A stretch of DNA of 44,344 nucleotides from positions 1-44,344 of the forward strand of contig PXDF01000019.1 in the NCBI GenBank assembly GCA_003566455.1, in the 5' to 3' direction. Source of the DNA: Desulfonatronovibrio sp. Its GTDB lineage: Bacteria > Desulfobacterota > Desulfovibrionia > Desulfovibrionales > Desulfonatronovibrionaceae. Every line of letters starts with the position of its first letter. The first letter of the stretch is position 1. The notes beneath the pieces are model-generated. The model saw nothing but the letters and a program-made list of their open reading frames with translations, ran no database searches and had not been told where the DNA came from. The translations under genes were made by a program, and so were the position numbers. Of this stretch, positions 36,166-44,312 are shown piece after piece.

Positions 36166-37376
36166 GGGTTCAAGATTTGTTTTTTGAAATTTTCATTTTC
36201 AAGGGCAAAGGGCAGAAGTTCATGTCCGTGGTCGATCACCAGTTTTGTTGACCTGGCCAGTTCCTCACTAAAAGCCCTGGGTCCATTTAGGGGGATGAGG
36301 CTGTTAAAAATCAGAAAAGGTACCGGATCTCTGGAATGGGTTCGGATTTTTATGGGGGTGAGGTGATCACAGCAGATGATCATTATAAAGTCCCGCCCCT
36401 GCAGGGAATCCGTTAATGGCCCCACAATGAGGCGGTCAAACCGGGAAATGGCTTCAGTCTTATCTTTTACAGAGCCCATGTGTCCGCATTCATCCGGTCC
36501 CTCCAGATGGACAAAGACAAAGTCGTTTTCCTCAAGAAAAGACAGCGCGGCCTGAACTTTGCCCTGATAATCAGTATCCAGCAATCCTGTGGCCCCGGGT
36601 ACATCCATTACCCTGAGCCCGGCGGCTCTGCCCAGGCCCTTTATGAGATCCACAGCTGAAATTACCGCTCCTTTGAGGCCAAACCTTTCCCTGAAGGACG
36701 GCAGGGTCAAAGGAAGTCCCTGTCCCCAGGGCCAGATGGAATCGGCTTTGGAGTCTGATTTTATTTTGCCCAGAATATTCCAGGAGTTATCCACAAGTTT
36801 CCATAAGGGGGGGTAAGATCTGAATTCGTTGAGGTCATGGTCAATATCCTGATCAAGGATGTCATGGGGCGGACGGACATTAACCCTTGCCGCCTCAGTC
36901 CTGCATCCGTTTTTCTGCACAAGCAGATGCCTGTACTGAACCCCGGTGTGGAAGGTGAATTCCTGGTTTCCCAGTTTGTTCTGCAAAGAGTCAATTAAAG
37001 GTCTTGAACTTTCAGAGGAAATATGCCCGGCTGAGTAGTCAAGCATTTTTCCGCCCACCCCAAGAAAGTCAATGGATACAAGATTGCATCTCCAGATGAG
37101 ATCATGGAGATCTGTCTTGAGCCCCTGGGCCGCGGCTTCAATAGGACCTCTTCCTGTGTGATGCCTGCCCGGGTCATAGCCCATGAGGGCCATATTGGCT
37201 ATATCTGATCCAGGCGGCATTGCACCGGGTATGGTCTGGCATGTTCCAACCAAAGACCTGGAAGCCAGTCGGTCCATATTGGGAGTTTCAGCTTCCTGCA
37301 TGGGTGTTTTACCACCCAGATCGTCAAGGGGCCAGTCTCCCATGCCATCGGCCACCAGCATGAGAACCTTGGTCAT
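36162..37376 (-). CDS. archaeal-type PGM-like protein, candidate homoserine kinase
   Basis: A 404-aa alkaline-phosphatase-superfamily enzyme resembling cofactor-independent phosphoglycerate mutase of the archaeal (ApgM) type. The metal-binding D10 (VADGMGDWP), the nucleophile S57 (MPPGSDIANMALMGYDP) and the late metal site (FVHLEGPDECGHMGS, CCDHLTP) are intact. Members of this subfamily adjacent to homoserine dehydrogenase have been proposed as a non-homologous homoserine kinase. Here it overlaps hom by 4 bp (ATGA), which favours that role over glycolysis. No classical thrB is in the window. The biochemical activity is an inference from family and context. Confidence 0.85.
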   Translation of the reverse strand: MTKVLMLVADGMGDWPLDDLGGKTPMQEAETPNMDRLASRSLVGTCQTIPGAMPPGSDIANMALMGYDPGRHHTGRGPIEAAAQGLKTDLHDLIWRCNLVSIDFLGVGGKMLDYSAGHISSESSRPLIDSLQNKLGNQEFTFHTGVQYRHLLVQKNGCRTEAARVNVRPPHDILDQDIDHDLNEFRSYPPLWKLVDNSWNILGKIKSDSKADSIWPWGQGLPLTLPSFRERFGLKGAVISAVDLIKGLGRAAGLRVMDVPGATGLLDTDYQGKVQAALSFLEENDFVFVHLEGPDECGHMGSVKDKTEAISRFDRLIVGPLTDSLQGRDFIMIICCDHLTPIKIRTHSRDPVPFLIFNSLIPLNGPRAFSEELARSTKLVIDHGHELLPFALENENFKKQILNP

Positions 37377-38668
37377 TTTAATATCCTGTAATGGACTGTG
37401 GGTGCTGTTATGAATTCAAATTCGTCAATGACCTGAAGAGCAGAATAAACAGCCTTGAGCTGGGCCCTGTGAGTAAGAAATACTATGGGCACGTCCCTGC
37501 CCTCAGGGCCAGGTTTCTGAACTGCCTGAGCAATGCTTATATTATGCTCGCCCATCACTCCTGAAACGGCTGAAAGGACCCCTGGCTTATCCAGGGCGGT
37601 CATTCTGAAATAATGCCTGTAAACAGCAAGGTCAGGCTCAACAATATCCGCTCTGGGCAAAACTTTTTCTCTGAAACCAGTGTTGTTGATTCCTGCCTTG
37701 TCCCTGCCCAGGGTCATGATATCCGCCAGCACCGCGCTCCCTGTGGGCAGATCCCCGGCTCCCTGGCCGTAAAGCATTATGGGGCCTACCGCGTTACCTT
37801 TAAGCAGAATGGAATTGAATGGTCCATCCACCTTGGCCAGGATATGATCCATGGGCAAAAGGGCCGGAAAAACTCCAGCCTGAAGATGACCTGATTTTTC
37901 CCGAACCTGTGCTATGAGTTTGAGAACATAGCCGAATTCAGCGGCCAGGGCTATGTCCATGGCTTTTACTCCGGAAATGCCCTGTACAGGAAGGATGCTC
38001 AGGGGATAATCAGCTCCATGGGCCAGGCGGATAAGAATGACCAGCTTATGGGCCGCGTCCATGCCCTCGATGTCCAGGGTGGGATCAGCCTCGGCATAGC
38101 CCATTTCCCTGGCAGCATCAAGGGCAGTGATAAAGTCCTGGCCTTTGGAGGTCATCTCGCTGAGGATAAAATTGGCTGTTCCGTTGAGGATGCCGGTGAT
38201 GGATGTTATCCTGTTGCCGGCCAGGCTGTCCTTGAGGGTTTGAACTATGGGTATGCCACCGGCAACGCTTGCTTCATAGTAGAGCCCCAGTTTCTTCTCG
38301 TGGGCAAGGGCAAAAAGTTCATTGCCCTTTTCAGCCAAAAGGGCTTTGTTGGCGGTGACCACATGCTTGCCCTTTTCAAAACTTCTTCTTATCAGCTCCA
38401 GTGCCGTTTCCAGTCCCCCCATGAGTTCAACAACAATATCTATTTCCGGGTCAGACAGAAGGTCCTGGACATTGTCGGTCAGTATGGCCTCAGGGCCAGG
38501 GATAAACGGCCTGACTTTAGAGAGGTCCCTTACCAGTATCTTCTTGATGACCAGCTTTTTGCCGGTTCTTCTTTCAATCCACTCTCCGTTTTCCTGAATG
38601 ATTCTGGCCAGACCCGTGCCCACTGTGCCGAATCCAGCCAGGCCCAGGATGATGGTTTTTTTGTCCAT
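37373..38668 (-). CDS. hom: homoserine dehydrogenase
   Basis: A 431-aa NAD(P)-dependent enzyme reducing aspartate semialdehyde to homoserine. The Rossmann motif is GLAGFGTVGTGLARII (9-24). GGIPIVQTLKDSLAGNRITSITGILNGTANFIL is the family signature (given here only as landmark: GGIPI and GILNGT), followed by the catalytic region GYAEADPTLDIEGMDAAHK. A C-terminal ACT domain (RMTALDKPGVLSAVSGVM) suggests feedback control by threonine. Its ATG overlaps the aminotransferase stop (TAATG). Confidence 0.96.
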   Translation of the reverse strand: MDKKTIILGLAGFGTVGTGLARIIQENGEWIERRTGKKLVIKKILVRDLSKVRPFIPGPEAILTDNVQDLLSDPEIDIVVELMGGLETALELIRRSFEKGKHVVTANKALLAEKGNELFALAHEKKLGLYYEASVAGGIPIVQTLKDSLAGNRITSITGILNGTANFILSEMTSKGQDFITALDAAREMGYAEADPTLDIEGMDAAHKLVILIRLAHGADYPLSILPVQGISGVKAMDIALAAEFGYVLKLIAQVREKSGHLQAGVFPALLPMDHILAKVDGPFNSILLKGNAVGPIMLYGQGAGDLPTGSAVLADIMTLGRDKAGINNTGFREKVLPRADIVEPDLAVYRHYFRMTALDKPGVLSAVSGVMGEHNISIAQAVQKPGPEGRDVPIVFLTHRAQLKAVYSALQVIDEFEFITAPTVHYRILK

Positions 38669-39840
38669 TATCCACCCAGAACTTTTTTGATGCCTCTTAA
38701 GGCCTGGTTTATGCGGTGCCTGTTTTCCACAAGGGCGAAACGAACATGGTCGTCTCCGTAATGCCCAAAACCGAGTCCCGGTGAAACTGCCACCTTGCCT
38801 TCCTTGAGCAGCAGTTTGGAAAATTCAACCGATCCCAGCTTCAGAAATTCTCCGGGGATCCTGGCCCATACAAACATGGTCGCCTTGGGTTTTTCCAGAT
38901 CCCACCCCACCCGGTTCAGTCCTTCCACCAGGGCGTTGCGCCTGTCTTCATAGACGTCAACTATCTCCTGAACACAGTCCTGGGGGCCGTTGAGGGCAAT
39001 GATTGAAGCGATCTGAATTGGCTGAAATATTCCATAGTCCAGATAACTCTTGATCCTGGTCAGGGCGTTGACCATATCCCTGTTTCCACAGCAAAACCCC
39101 ATTCGCCATCCGGGCATGGAATAGCTTTTGGACAGGGAAAAGAATTCAACCCCCACATCTTTTGCTCCTGGAATCTGGAGAAAACTGGGAGCAACGTAAT
39201 CGTCAAAGCAAAGGTCGGCATAGGCCAGATCATGGATCACGTAAATATTGTGCTCTTTGGCAAAGTCCACGATTTTCTGAAAGAAGTTCAGCTCAACAGT
39301 GGCTGTGGTTGGGTTGTGAGGATAGCATATAATCAAAACCTTGGGCTGGGGCCAGGTCTGTTTGGTGGCAACCAGCAGGTCTTCAAAAAAATCCCGGTCC
39401 AGACCGATGGGAATCCTTCGAACATCTGCACCGGCTATAATGGCTGAATAGGGATGAATGGGGTAGGTGGGATCCTGGGCAAAAACCACATCTCCGGGAC
39501 TGAGCATGGCCAGGGCCAGGTGGGATAAACCCTCTTTAGCCCCCATGGTGGCGATGGCTTCGGTTTCTGGATCAAGAACAACATCAAACCGTCGTTTATA
39601 CCAGTCGCAGATGGCCCGGCGCAGGTTGGGTATGCCTCTTGAAGCGGAATATCTGTGGTTGACAGCCTTGGACGCGGCTTCTATCAGTTTGTCCACAATG
39701 TGCCTGGGCGTGGCCAGGTCCGGATTGCCCATGCCCAGATCAATAATATCCTCTCCCTGGCGGCGCATCTGCATCTTTAATTCGTTTACTATAGCGAAAA
39801 CATATGGCGGCAACCTGTTAATGCGCTCAAATTTTGCCAT
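38668..39840 (-). CDS. class I aminotransferase, alanine-transaminase (AlaC) type
   Basis: A 390-aa PLP fold-type I aminotransferase. The PLP lysine is K238 in [17 protein letters not shown], the phosphate/pyridine contacts include D204 (VIHDLAYAD) and NPTTATVE (176-183), and R365-region [10 protein letters not shown] lies near the C terminus. It resembles the AlaC glutamate-pyruvate aminotransferase group. Being first in a run with hom and the PGM-like gene, a role with aspartate or other amino acids is also possible. AGGAGC precedes the ATG at good spacing. Confidence 0.9.
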   Translation of the reverse strand: MAKFERINRLPPYVFAIVNELKMQMRRQGEDIIDLGMGNPDLATPRHIVDKLIEAASKAVNHRYSASRGIPNLRRAICDWYKRRFDVVLDPETEAIATMGAKEGLSHLALAMLSPGDVVFAQDPTYPIHPYSAIIAGADVRRIPIGLDRDFFEDLLVATKQTWPQPKVLIICYPHNPTTATVELNFFQKIVDFAKEHNIYVIHDLAYADLCFDDYVAPSFLQIPGAKDVGVEFFSLSKSYSMPGWRMGFCCGNRDMVNALTRIKSYLDYGIFQPIQIASIIALNGPQDCVQEIVDVYEDRRNALVEGLNRVGWDLEKPKATMFVWARIPGEFLKLGSVEFSKLLLKEGKVAVSPGLGFGHYGDDHVRFALVENRHRINQALRGIKKVLGG

Positions 39841-39961
39841 GAACAGCTCCTGGAATATGGTTGAGGATTATAATAAGTTAAGAGTAAATTATAAGTCTTC
39901 ACCTTAAACAATAGATGTGTTCACATTAATTGCTCAAGTGGACAAATGTCAAATAATTAGG

Positions 39962-39990
39962 TTGACGGTCTTATTCATTTTAGATAGATT
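39962..39990 (+). promoter_or_regulatory. possible promoter of tRNA-Ser
   Basis: TTGACG (39962-39967) and TAGATT (39985-39990) with a 17-bp spacer lie 67 bp before the tRNA-Ser 5' end. The -10 box matches 4 of 6 consensus bases. Confidence 0.4.
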
Positions 39991-40057
39991 TTAGACCCTT
40001 TGAGGTTGCACTGATATGGATTTTTACTCTTTTCCCTGAGATAATCCGAATAACAAT

Positions 40058-40152
40058 GGAGAGGTGGCCGAGTTGGCTGAAGGCGCTCGCCTGCTAAGCG
40101 AGTATAGGGGCATAAACCTCTATCGAGGGTTCAAATCCCTCCCTCTCCGCCA
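40058..40152 (+). tRNA. tRNA-Ser (anticodon GCT)
   Basis: GGAGAGG pairs with CCTCTCC, followed by discriminator G and an encoded CCA. The anticodon stem CTCGC/GCGAG encloses CTGCTAA (anticodon GCT, reading AGC and AGU). A long variable arm (class II tRNA) and a regular T arm with TTCAAAT give 95 nt. Confidence 0.97.
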
Positions 40153-40163
40153 CAGTCAACAAT

Positions 40164-40194
40164 ATCCGGTCGTTCGCGCGGCCGGATTTTTTTT
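40164..40194 (+). terminator. terminator of tRNA-Ser
   Basis: ATCCGG (40164-40169) pairs with CCGGAT (40182-40187) and the stem extends inward by three pairs (TCG/CGG). A run of eight T follows. A strong intrinsic terminator 11 bases after the tRNA. Confidence 0.88.
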
Positions 40195-40345
40195 GGACCT
40201 GGCTCCTGTCTTGGGTGTCCCCTTATGCCCCCTTGAAGTTTTTCCAGCCGGTGAGTCAGTAATGCTTATGATCAGTCAGAATTGATTCAACACTCAGATA
40301 AACCTTTAATCATGAAATGCTGTCATTTATCCCCAGGGAGGTCCT

Positions 40346-41308
40346 ATGCAAATATCAGCAGACAAAAAAATCGAGATGCTCCAGACCATGATCCTTACCA
40401 GAAAGTTCGAGGATGCCCTTGCTGAGCTATGTAAAATTGAGGGAAAGATACCTGGAATGATGATCCTGTGCACCGGCCAGGAAGCCGTGGGCTCAGGTGC
40501 ATGCGCTGCCCTGGAACCACTGGACGTGATCATTACGAATCACCGCAGCCACAATCATTTACTGGCCAAAGGAGCTGATCCCGGAGAACTCATGGCTGAG
40601 ATTTTCTGCAAAAGCACCGGATGCAACAAAGGGAAAAGCGGTACCCTGCATCTTGCGGTGCCTGAGGTCTGCGCCCCGTGCACAACCACTGTGGTTGGAG
40701 GAAGTCTGCCCATTGCCGTTGGCCAGGCTTTTGCCCAGCAGTACAGACAGCAGGACAGGGTCACAGTCTGTTTTTTTGGAGACGGCGCAGCCGACGAAGG
40801 ATCTTTTCATGAATCCCTGAACCTGGCAAGCCTGTGGCAGCTTCCGGTTATCTTTGTGTGCGAGAACAACCTCTATGCCGGGGCCCAGCGCTTTGATGAA
40901 CACGCCAGGGTTAAAGACCTGGCTCAGAGGGCATCGGCTTATGCCATGCCTGGCAGAATTGTTGACGGCAACGATGTTCTGGCTGTCTATCAGGCCACCA
41001 TGGAGGCCAGGCAGAGTGCCGTTACCGGGGGAGGTCCCACGCTGATCGAGTGCAAAACTTATCGATGCCGGGGGCATGGTGAAACAGATCAGCAATTGTA
41101 TCAGCCCAGGGATGAAATTGAGAAATGGCAGAAAAAATGTCCCATTCCCAGGCTGAGCGATGAGCTAGTTTCCCAGGGCCTGATCACTCCAGACGGATTG
41201 AAGGAAATGGAAACCAGGGCCGGGGATATTGTTGACCAAGCCGTGCGATTCGCTGAGGAAAGCCCTTATCCCCTGCCGGAAGAGGCCCTTGATGACGTGT
41301 TTGCTTAA
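40346..41308 (+). CDS. pyruvate/acetoin dehydrogenase E1 alpha subunit
   Basis: A 320-aa thiamine-diphosphate-dependent E1 alpha chain of the PdhA/AcoA family. The TPP/Mg motif starts with GDGAADEGSFHE (145-156) and ends with ENN (173-175). HRSHNHLLAKGAD and the KGKSGTLHLA segment are typical of acetoin and pyruvate dehydrogenases. It makes an alpha2beta2 E1 with the next gene, 38 bp downstream. GGGAGG precedes the ATG. No E2 or E3 follows in the window, so whether it acts on pyruvate or acetoin is unclear. Confidence 0.92.
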   Translation: MQISADKKIEMLQTMILTRKFEDALAELCKIEGKIPGMMILCTGQEAVGSGACAALEPLDVIITNHRSHNHLLAKGADPGELMAEIFCKSTGCNKGKSGTLHLAVPEVCAPCTTTVVGGSLPIAVGQAFAQQYRQQDRVTVCFFGDGAADEGSFHESLNLASLWQLPVIFVCENNLYAGAQRFDEHARVKDLAQRASAYAMPGRIVDGNDVLAVYQATMEARQSAVTGGGPTLIECKTYRCRGHGETDQQLYQPRDEIEKWQKKCPIPRLSDELVSQGLITPDGLKEMETRAGDIVDQAVRFAEESPYPLPEEALDDVFA

Positions 41309-41346
41309 TCAGGATACATGAAACAAAAATTACAGGAATAATCATC

Positions 41347-42336
41347 ATGCAGAAATTAGGTTTGGGACAGGCAGTTAATCAGGCGTTAAGAGAAGAAATG
41401 AGACGCGATCCCAGGGTTTTTATTGCCGGAGAAGGGGTTGGGGTTGGCATACACAACAGTCCAATGCTTCCCACAGACGGGCTTGTTGAAGAATTCGGGC
41501 CGGGCAGAGTAAAGGACACTCCCGTGTCAGAGGCGGCAATTGCCGGCCTGGCTGTTGGAGCGGCAGAAGCTGGACTAAGGCCGGTAGTGGAAATCATGTT
41601 CAATCCTTTTTTTACCCTGGCTTCGGACATGATTGTCAATCACGCGGCCAAGCTGCGGTATCTTTCAGGGGGCAAGTCCTCCTTTCCTCTGGTGGTGAGG
41701 ATGAAAAGCGGAGCAGGATTTGGAGCGGGATGTCAGCACTCTCATAACCTGGAAGCATGGGCAGCCCATTGCCCGGGGCTCAAGGTTGTAATGCCGTCCA
41801 CCCCGGCTGATGCCAAGGGATTGCTCAAGTCGGCGATCAGAGATGAAAACCCTGTTGTGTTTATTGAAAACATGGGGCTGTACTTTACCCCTGGTCCTGT
41901 TCCACAGGAAGAATATCTTACGCCTATAGGCAAAGCTGATATAAAAAGGCAAGGCAGGGACGTCACTGTGGTAACATGGTCCAGCATGCTTTGGGTGGCC
42001 TTTGGAGCGGCTGAAAAACTGGCGGGGCAGGGCATTGAAATGGAAATTGTTGACTTGCGGACTCTAACGCCCCTGGACAAGGAAACAATCCTGGCTTCAG
42101 TCAAAAAAACAGGAAGGCTGGTGGTGCTGCATGAAGCCACGCGAACTGGAGGGTTTGCCGGAGAAATCGCGGCCGTGGTCATGGAAGATGGATTTCCCAG
42201 CCTTAAAGCCCCTTTCCGCCGCGTGACAGGCCCGGATATACCGGTCCCTGCCAGCCCGCCTCTGGAGCGTTTTTATATTCCGGATGAAGAGCAGTTGATT
42301 GCCGCGGTGAAAGAGATAGTCGAGACAGGCGGATAA
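41347..42336 (+). CDS. pyruvate/acetoin dehydrogenase E1 beta subunit
   Basis: A 329-aa E1 beta chain of the transketolase-like PdhB/AcoB family. FIAGEGVGVG, the DTPVSEAAIAGLAVGAAEAGLRPVVE region (landmarks DTPVSE and GLRPV), HSHNLEAWAAHCPGLKVVMPSTPADAKGLL (landmarks HSHNLE and MPSTP) and the C-terminal domain DLRTLTPLDKETI are all present. It pairs with the E1 alpha gene before it. The stop is only 5 bp from the left 32-bp tRNA-end repeat, so any E2 gene once downstream may have been displaced. Confidence 0.93.
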   Translation: MQKLGLGQAVNQALREEMRRDPRVFIAGEGVGVGIHNSPMLPTDGLVEEFGPGRVKDTPVSEAAIAGLAVGAAEAGLRPVVEIMFNPFFTLASDMIVNHAAKLRYLSGGKSSFPLVVRMKSGAGFGAGCQHSHNLEAWAAHCPGLKVVMPSTPADAKGLLKSAIRDENPVVFIENMGLYFTPGPVPQEEYLTPIGKADIKRQGRDVTVVTWSSMLWVAFGAAEKLAGQGIEMEIVDLRTLTPLDKETILASVKKTGRLVVLHEATRTGGFAGEIAAVVMEDGFPSLKAPFRRVTGPDIPVPASPPLERFYIPDEEQLIAAVKEIVETGG

Positions 42337-42341
42337 TATTT

Positions 42342-42373
42342 TGGTGCCCCCGCCAAGATTCGAACTTGGGCTA
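42342..42373 (-). repeat. left 32-bp repeat: tRNA 3'-end fragment (candidate att site)
   Basis: On the minus strand this is the 3' end of a tRNA: T arm CCAAG-TTCGAAT-CTTGG, acceptor strand CGGGGGC, discriminator A and CCA. No matching 5' strand (GCCCCCG) or tRNA body lies to its right in 42374-42450, so it is a fragment. It is identical over 32 bases to 44313-44344. Confidence 0.85.
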
Positions 42374-42545
42374 ACCAGGATTGCCTTTCTTTCATCCAGG
42401 GCGTACAAACGCATCCCAAGCGTATAGCTTTCACCTGAAACATCATGATATAACAACAGAATCCCCATGAAAGTATGGAAAACAAGAATGCTAAACGTTG
42501 AAAAATTTCAGAACAAAAAATCCGTGAGTTAGTAAGGCTTTTTTT

Positions 42546-43367
42546 CTATGGCTTTGTGGAAGAGCGCTTAGTGTATTGCTTGGAGACGAGTTCGGCGACA
42601 AAGCTCCCGACAGCCACCTCGCTTTCTATCCTCACCGGGATCGAAGTGCCATCGGCTGTGACCCAAATCTGGAGTCTGGAATCCCTTTTCTTATCAAAAA
42701 CACCCCCAAGATGCTCCAGGTCCGGCTCAACAAGGAAGGTATCATAGGTGGTGCCAGCCACTGTGATGTTTTCTCTCTTGATCACCGTCAGTTTTCCCAT
42801 GACGCATCTTTTTCCGTCCGTAACCGGAGATTGATAGACGAGGCCTTCTCCCAGCTCAAGAAGACGAAAGGCGTAGAAGACAGACAAGGGATCGAATGAT
42901 CCGGGAATTATTGAGACAGGTCTGTTCTCCCTTCTAACATCTTTCCCTCTGATATCGGTGTAGAACGCTTTATTCTTTTCCCAGTCAAAGTTCACTGTGA
43001 TCTTCCGGTTCCTATTGCCCTTCTGGTGTTTGGTATAGAGCAGGGAGTGAGTCATGGCGTGATCGGTGTAGGCGTCGATGCGATCTCTGACTTTATAGAA
43101 GATATCTGCCAGCTTAGAGGTCCTGGCAGTGAAGGAGAAGTGGTATGATGGAATATTGTTCACTGTTGTCATAGGATGAATTTCAAGAACGGCTTCTCCG
43201 GCAGGGATAAACCCCCATCGAACATGAAAGATAAGCTTTTCACCTGAAGAAAAACGAATTTCCTTGTCTTCGGCGCCTGCGGGAAGAGAAATGAGCAAAA
43301 GGGCAAAAAGAAAAAATAAAACCCGCGCCCAAACCCGACTCAAACAAAAAAGGAATGAATCTTTCAA
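42546..43367 (-). CDS. DUF3108 periplasmic protein
   Basis: A 273-aa exported protein of the DUF3108 family. It begins with a signal peptide (VLFFLFALLLISLPAGA, then EDKEI). GEKLIFHVRWGFIPAGEAVLEI is the family's opening strand pair (landmark FHVRWG-IPAGEA), and DRIDAYTD, GSFDPLSVFYAFR, and RLQIWVTADGTSIPVRIES are its later landmarks. I choose TTG at 43367, after GAGGT, because it places the signal peptide at the N terminus; an upstream in-frame ATG at 43460 would add 31 polar residues. Function of DUF3108 is not established. It lies inside the tRNA-flanked islet. Confidence 0.8.
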   Translation of the reverse strand: MKDSFLFCLSRVWARVLFFLFALLLISLPAGAEDKEIRFSSGEKLIFHVRWGFIPAGEAVLEIHPMTTVNNIPSYHFSFTARTSKLADIFYKVRDRIDAYTDHAMTHSLLYTKHQKGNRNRKITVNFDWEKNKAFYTDIRGKDVRRENRPVSIIPGSFDPLSVFYAFRLLELGEGLVYQSPVTDGKRCVMGKLTVIKRENITVAGTTYDTFLVEPDLEHLGGVFDKKRDSRLQIWVTADGTSIPVRIESEVAVGSFVAELVSKQYTKRSSTKP

Positions 43368-43832
43368 CCTGACCTCTTGATTTTGGCTCTGTTTACCGGA
43401 TGGCAATGGAGAGTATCTGGATTGCCATTCAGAGTTAATGCTGTTGTTTATGTGAACCACCTTAACAGCCCTTGTTTAAATTCTCAAATGCTCGGTATCT
43501 CACTCTCATTGGCAAGGAGGGCAGCACCAAATTGTGAGCGCTTGGAAAACATTTACTGTAACCATATTAAGTCAAAACAGAAATGACAAGCCAAGCCGGT
43601 GATGAAAATCACTTGTTTCAGGCAAGAGCATATTCTTTGTTTTTATTTGGGCAGGGTTTGACAGTCAGTCGATTTTAAATGTATTTTTTTGATGATGATC
43701 TGCAAAACCTCTATTCCCTGAAGAATCCCCGGGGGCACCCTGAGCAGAAACAACTTGATCATTGCCATGATCAACCCCTTGGTTGTCACCAAGGAACAAG
43801 GAATTCTATAAATTCAACTGCGAGGTGATGGA
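43368..43832. other. intergenic region within the islet
   Basis: About 465 bases between the divergent DUF3108 gene and the NlpE remnant. A CCTTGG/CCAAGG hairpin with a 6-base loop lies at about 43776-43793. The 69-codon plus-strand frame at 43377-43586 has no ribosome site and is not called. Confidence 0.5.
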
Positions 43833-44220
43833 ATGAAAAGCAAGATTATATATATTGTGCTGCTGGTAATGTGTGCTGGAGGCTGTTCAGGCAAAACCCC
43901 ATCCAGGAATAGTAATTATGCTTATGATTTCCATTCCAGCCGGATTTCCCTGGACTGGGCCGGCACATACCATGGAGTTGTTCCGTGCGCTGACTGTCCG
44001 GGCATTGAAACATACATAACCTTAAACAGTGACCAATTCTTTTTTCATGACCAGGCGTTATGTGTAAAAAGATCATAACTTGTTTGAATGCCAGAGTTAT
44101 TTTAACTGGGATGAAAAGGGGAACATTATTCATCTGCGGGATGTGTCCTGTGGGCCCCCTTATTATCAGGTTGGAGAAAACAGGCTTTTTCAGCTGGATA
44201 TAGCGGGAAGGTTATTGTGA
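43833..44220 (+). pseudogene. frameshifted NlpE-like lipoprotein gene
   Basis: The first 60 codons encode a lipoprotein signal (IVLLVMCAGGCSG, lipidated C18) and the NlpE N-terminal domain motif DWAGTYHGVVPCADCPGIET with its CxxC pair. The frame then fails after the T6 run near 44038-44043. The rest of the domain continues in frame 1: MTRRYV, a TAA, then FECQSYFNWDEKGNIIHL and YYQVGENRLFQLDIAG, ending at 44220. So at least a frameshift plus an in-frame stop (or a second frameshift at the A5 run near 44069) break it. NlpE-type proteins sit in the outer membrane and sense surface or copper stress. Confidence 0.8.
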
Positions 44221-44312
44221 GAATATTTGCAGAGTTATTATTTTCTGCTGCTTACATAGTGCTTACCAGGCTTGACGCCTTCTTCACATATTCTCTGAAA
44301 AGTATTTATTTA

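Larger units (their letters stand above)
42374..44312. mobile_element. putative tRNA-targeted integrated islet (decayed)
   Basis: A 1939-bp segment lying directly beyond the 3' end of a tRNA and closed by a duplicated tRNA 3' end. This is how site-specific integrases insert elements. It contains a DUF3108 gene, a broken NlpE-like gene and non-coding DNA. No integrase, recombinase or phage gene is left, so it would be a remnant or a cargo islet moved by outside help. A simple tRNA-fragment duplication without an element cannot be excluded. Confidence 0.5.

Noticed and set aside
40195-40345. Sigma-54 promoter before the acetoin/pyruvate dehydrogenase genes
   Set aside because: A TGGCTCC-type half is present but the matching GC box at the right spacing is absent.
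42342-42450. Complete tRNA or tmRNA at the left repeat
   Set aside because: No GCCCCCG 5' strand, anticodon arm or tag-coding frame is found to the right; only the T arm and acceptor 3' strand exist.
42097-42468. 123-codon minus-strand open frame crossing the acoB end and the left tRNA fragment
   Set aside because: It is antisense to the E1 beta gene and translates tRNA-derived sequence (SPSSNLGGGTK), a known kind of spurious open frame.
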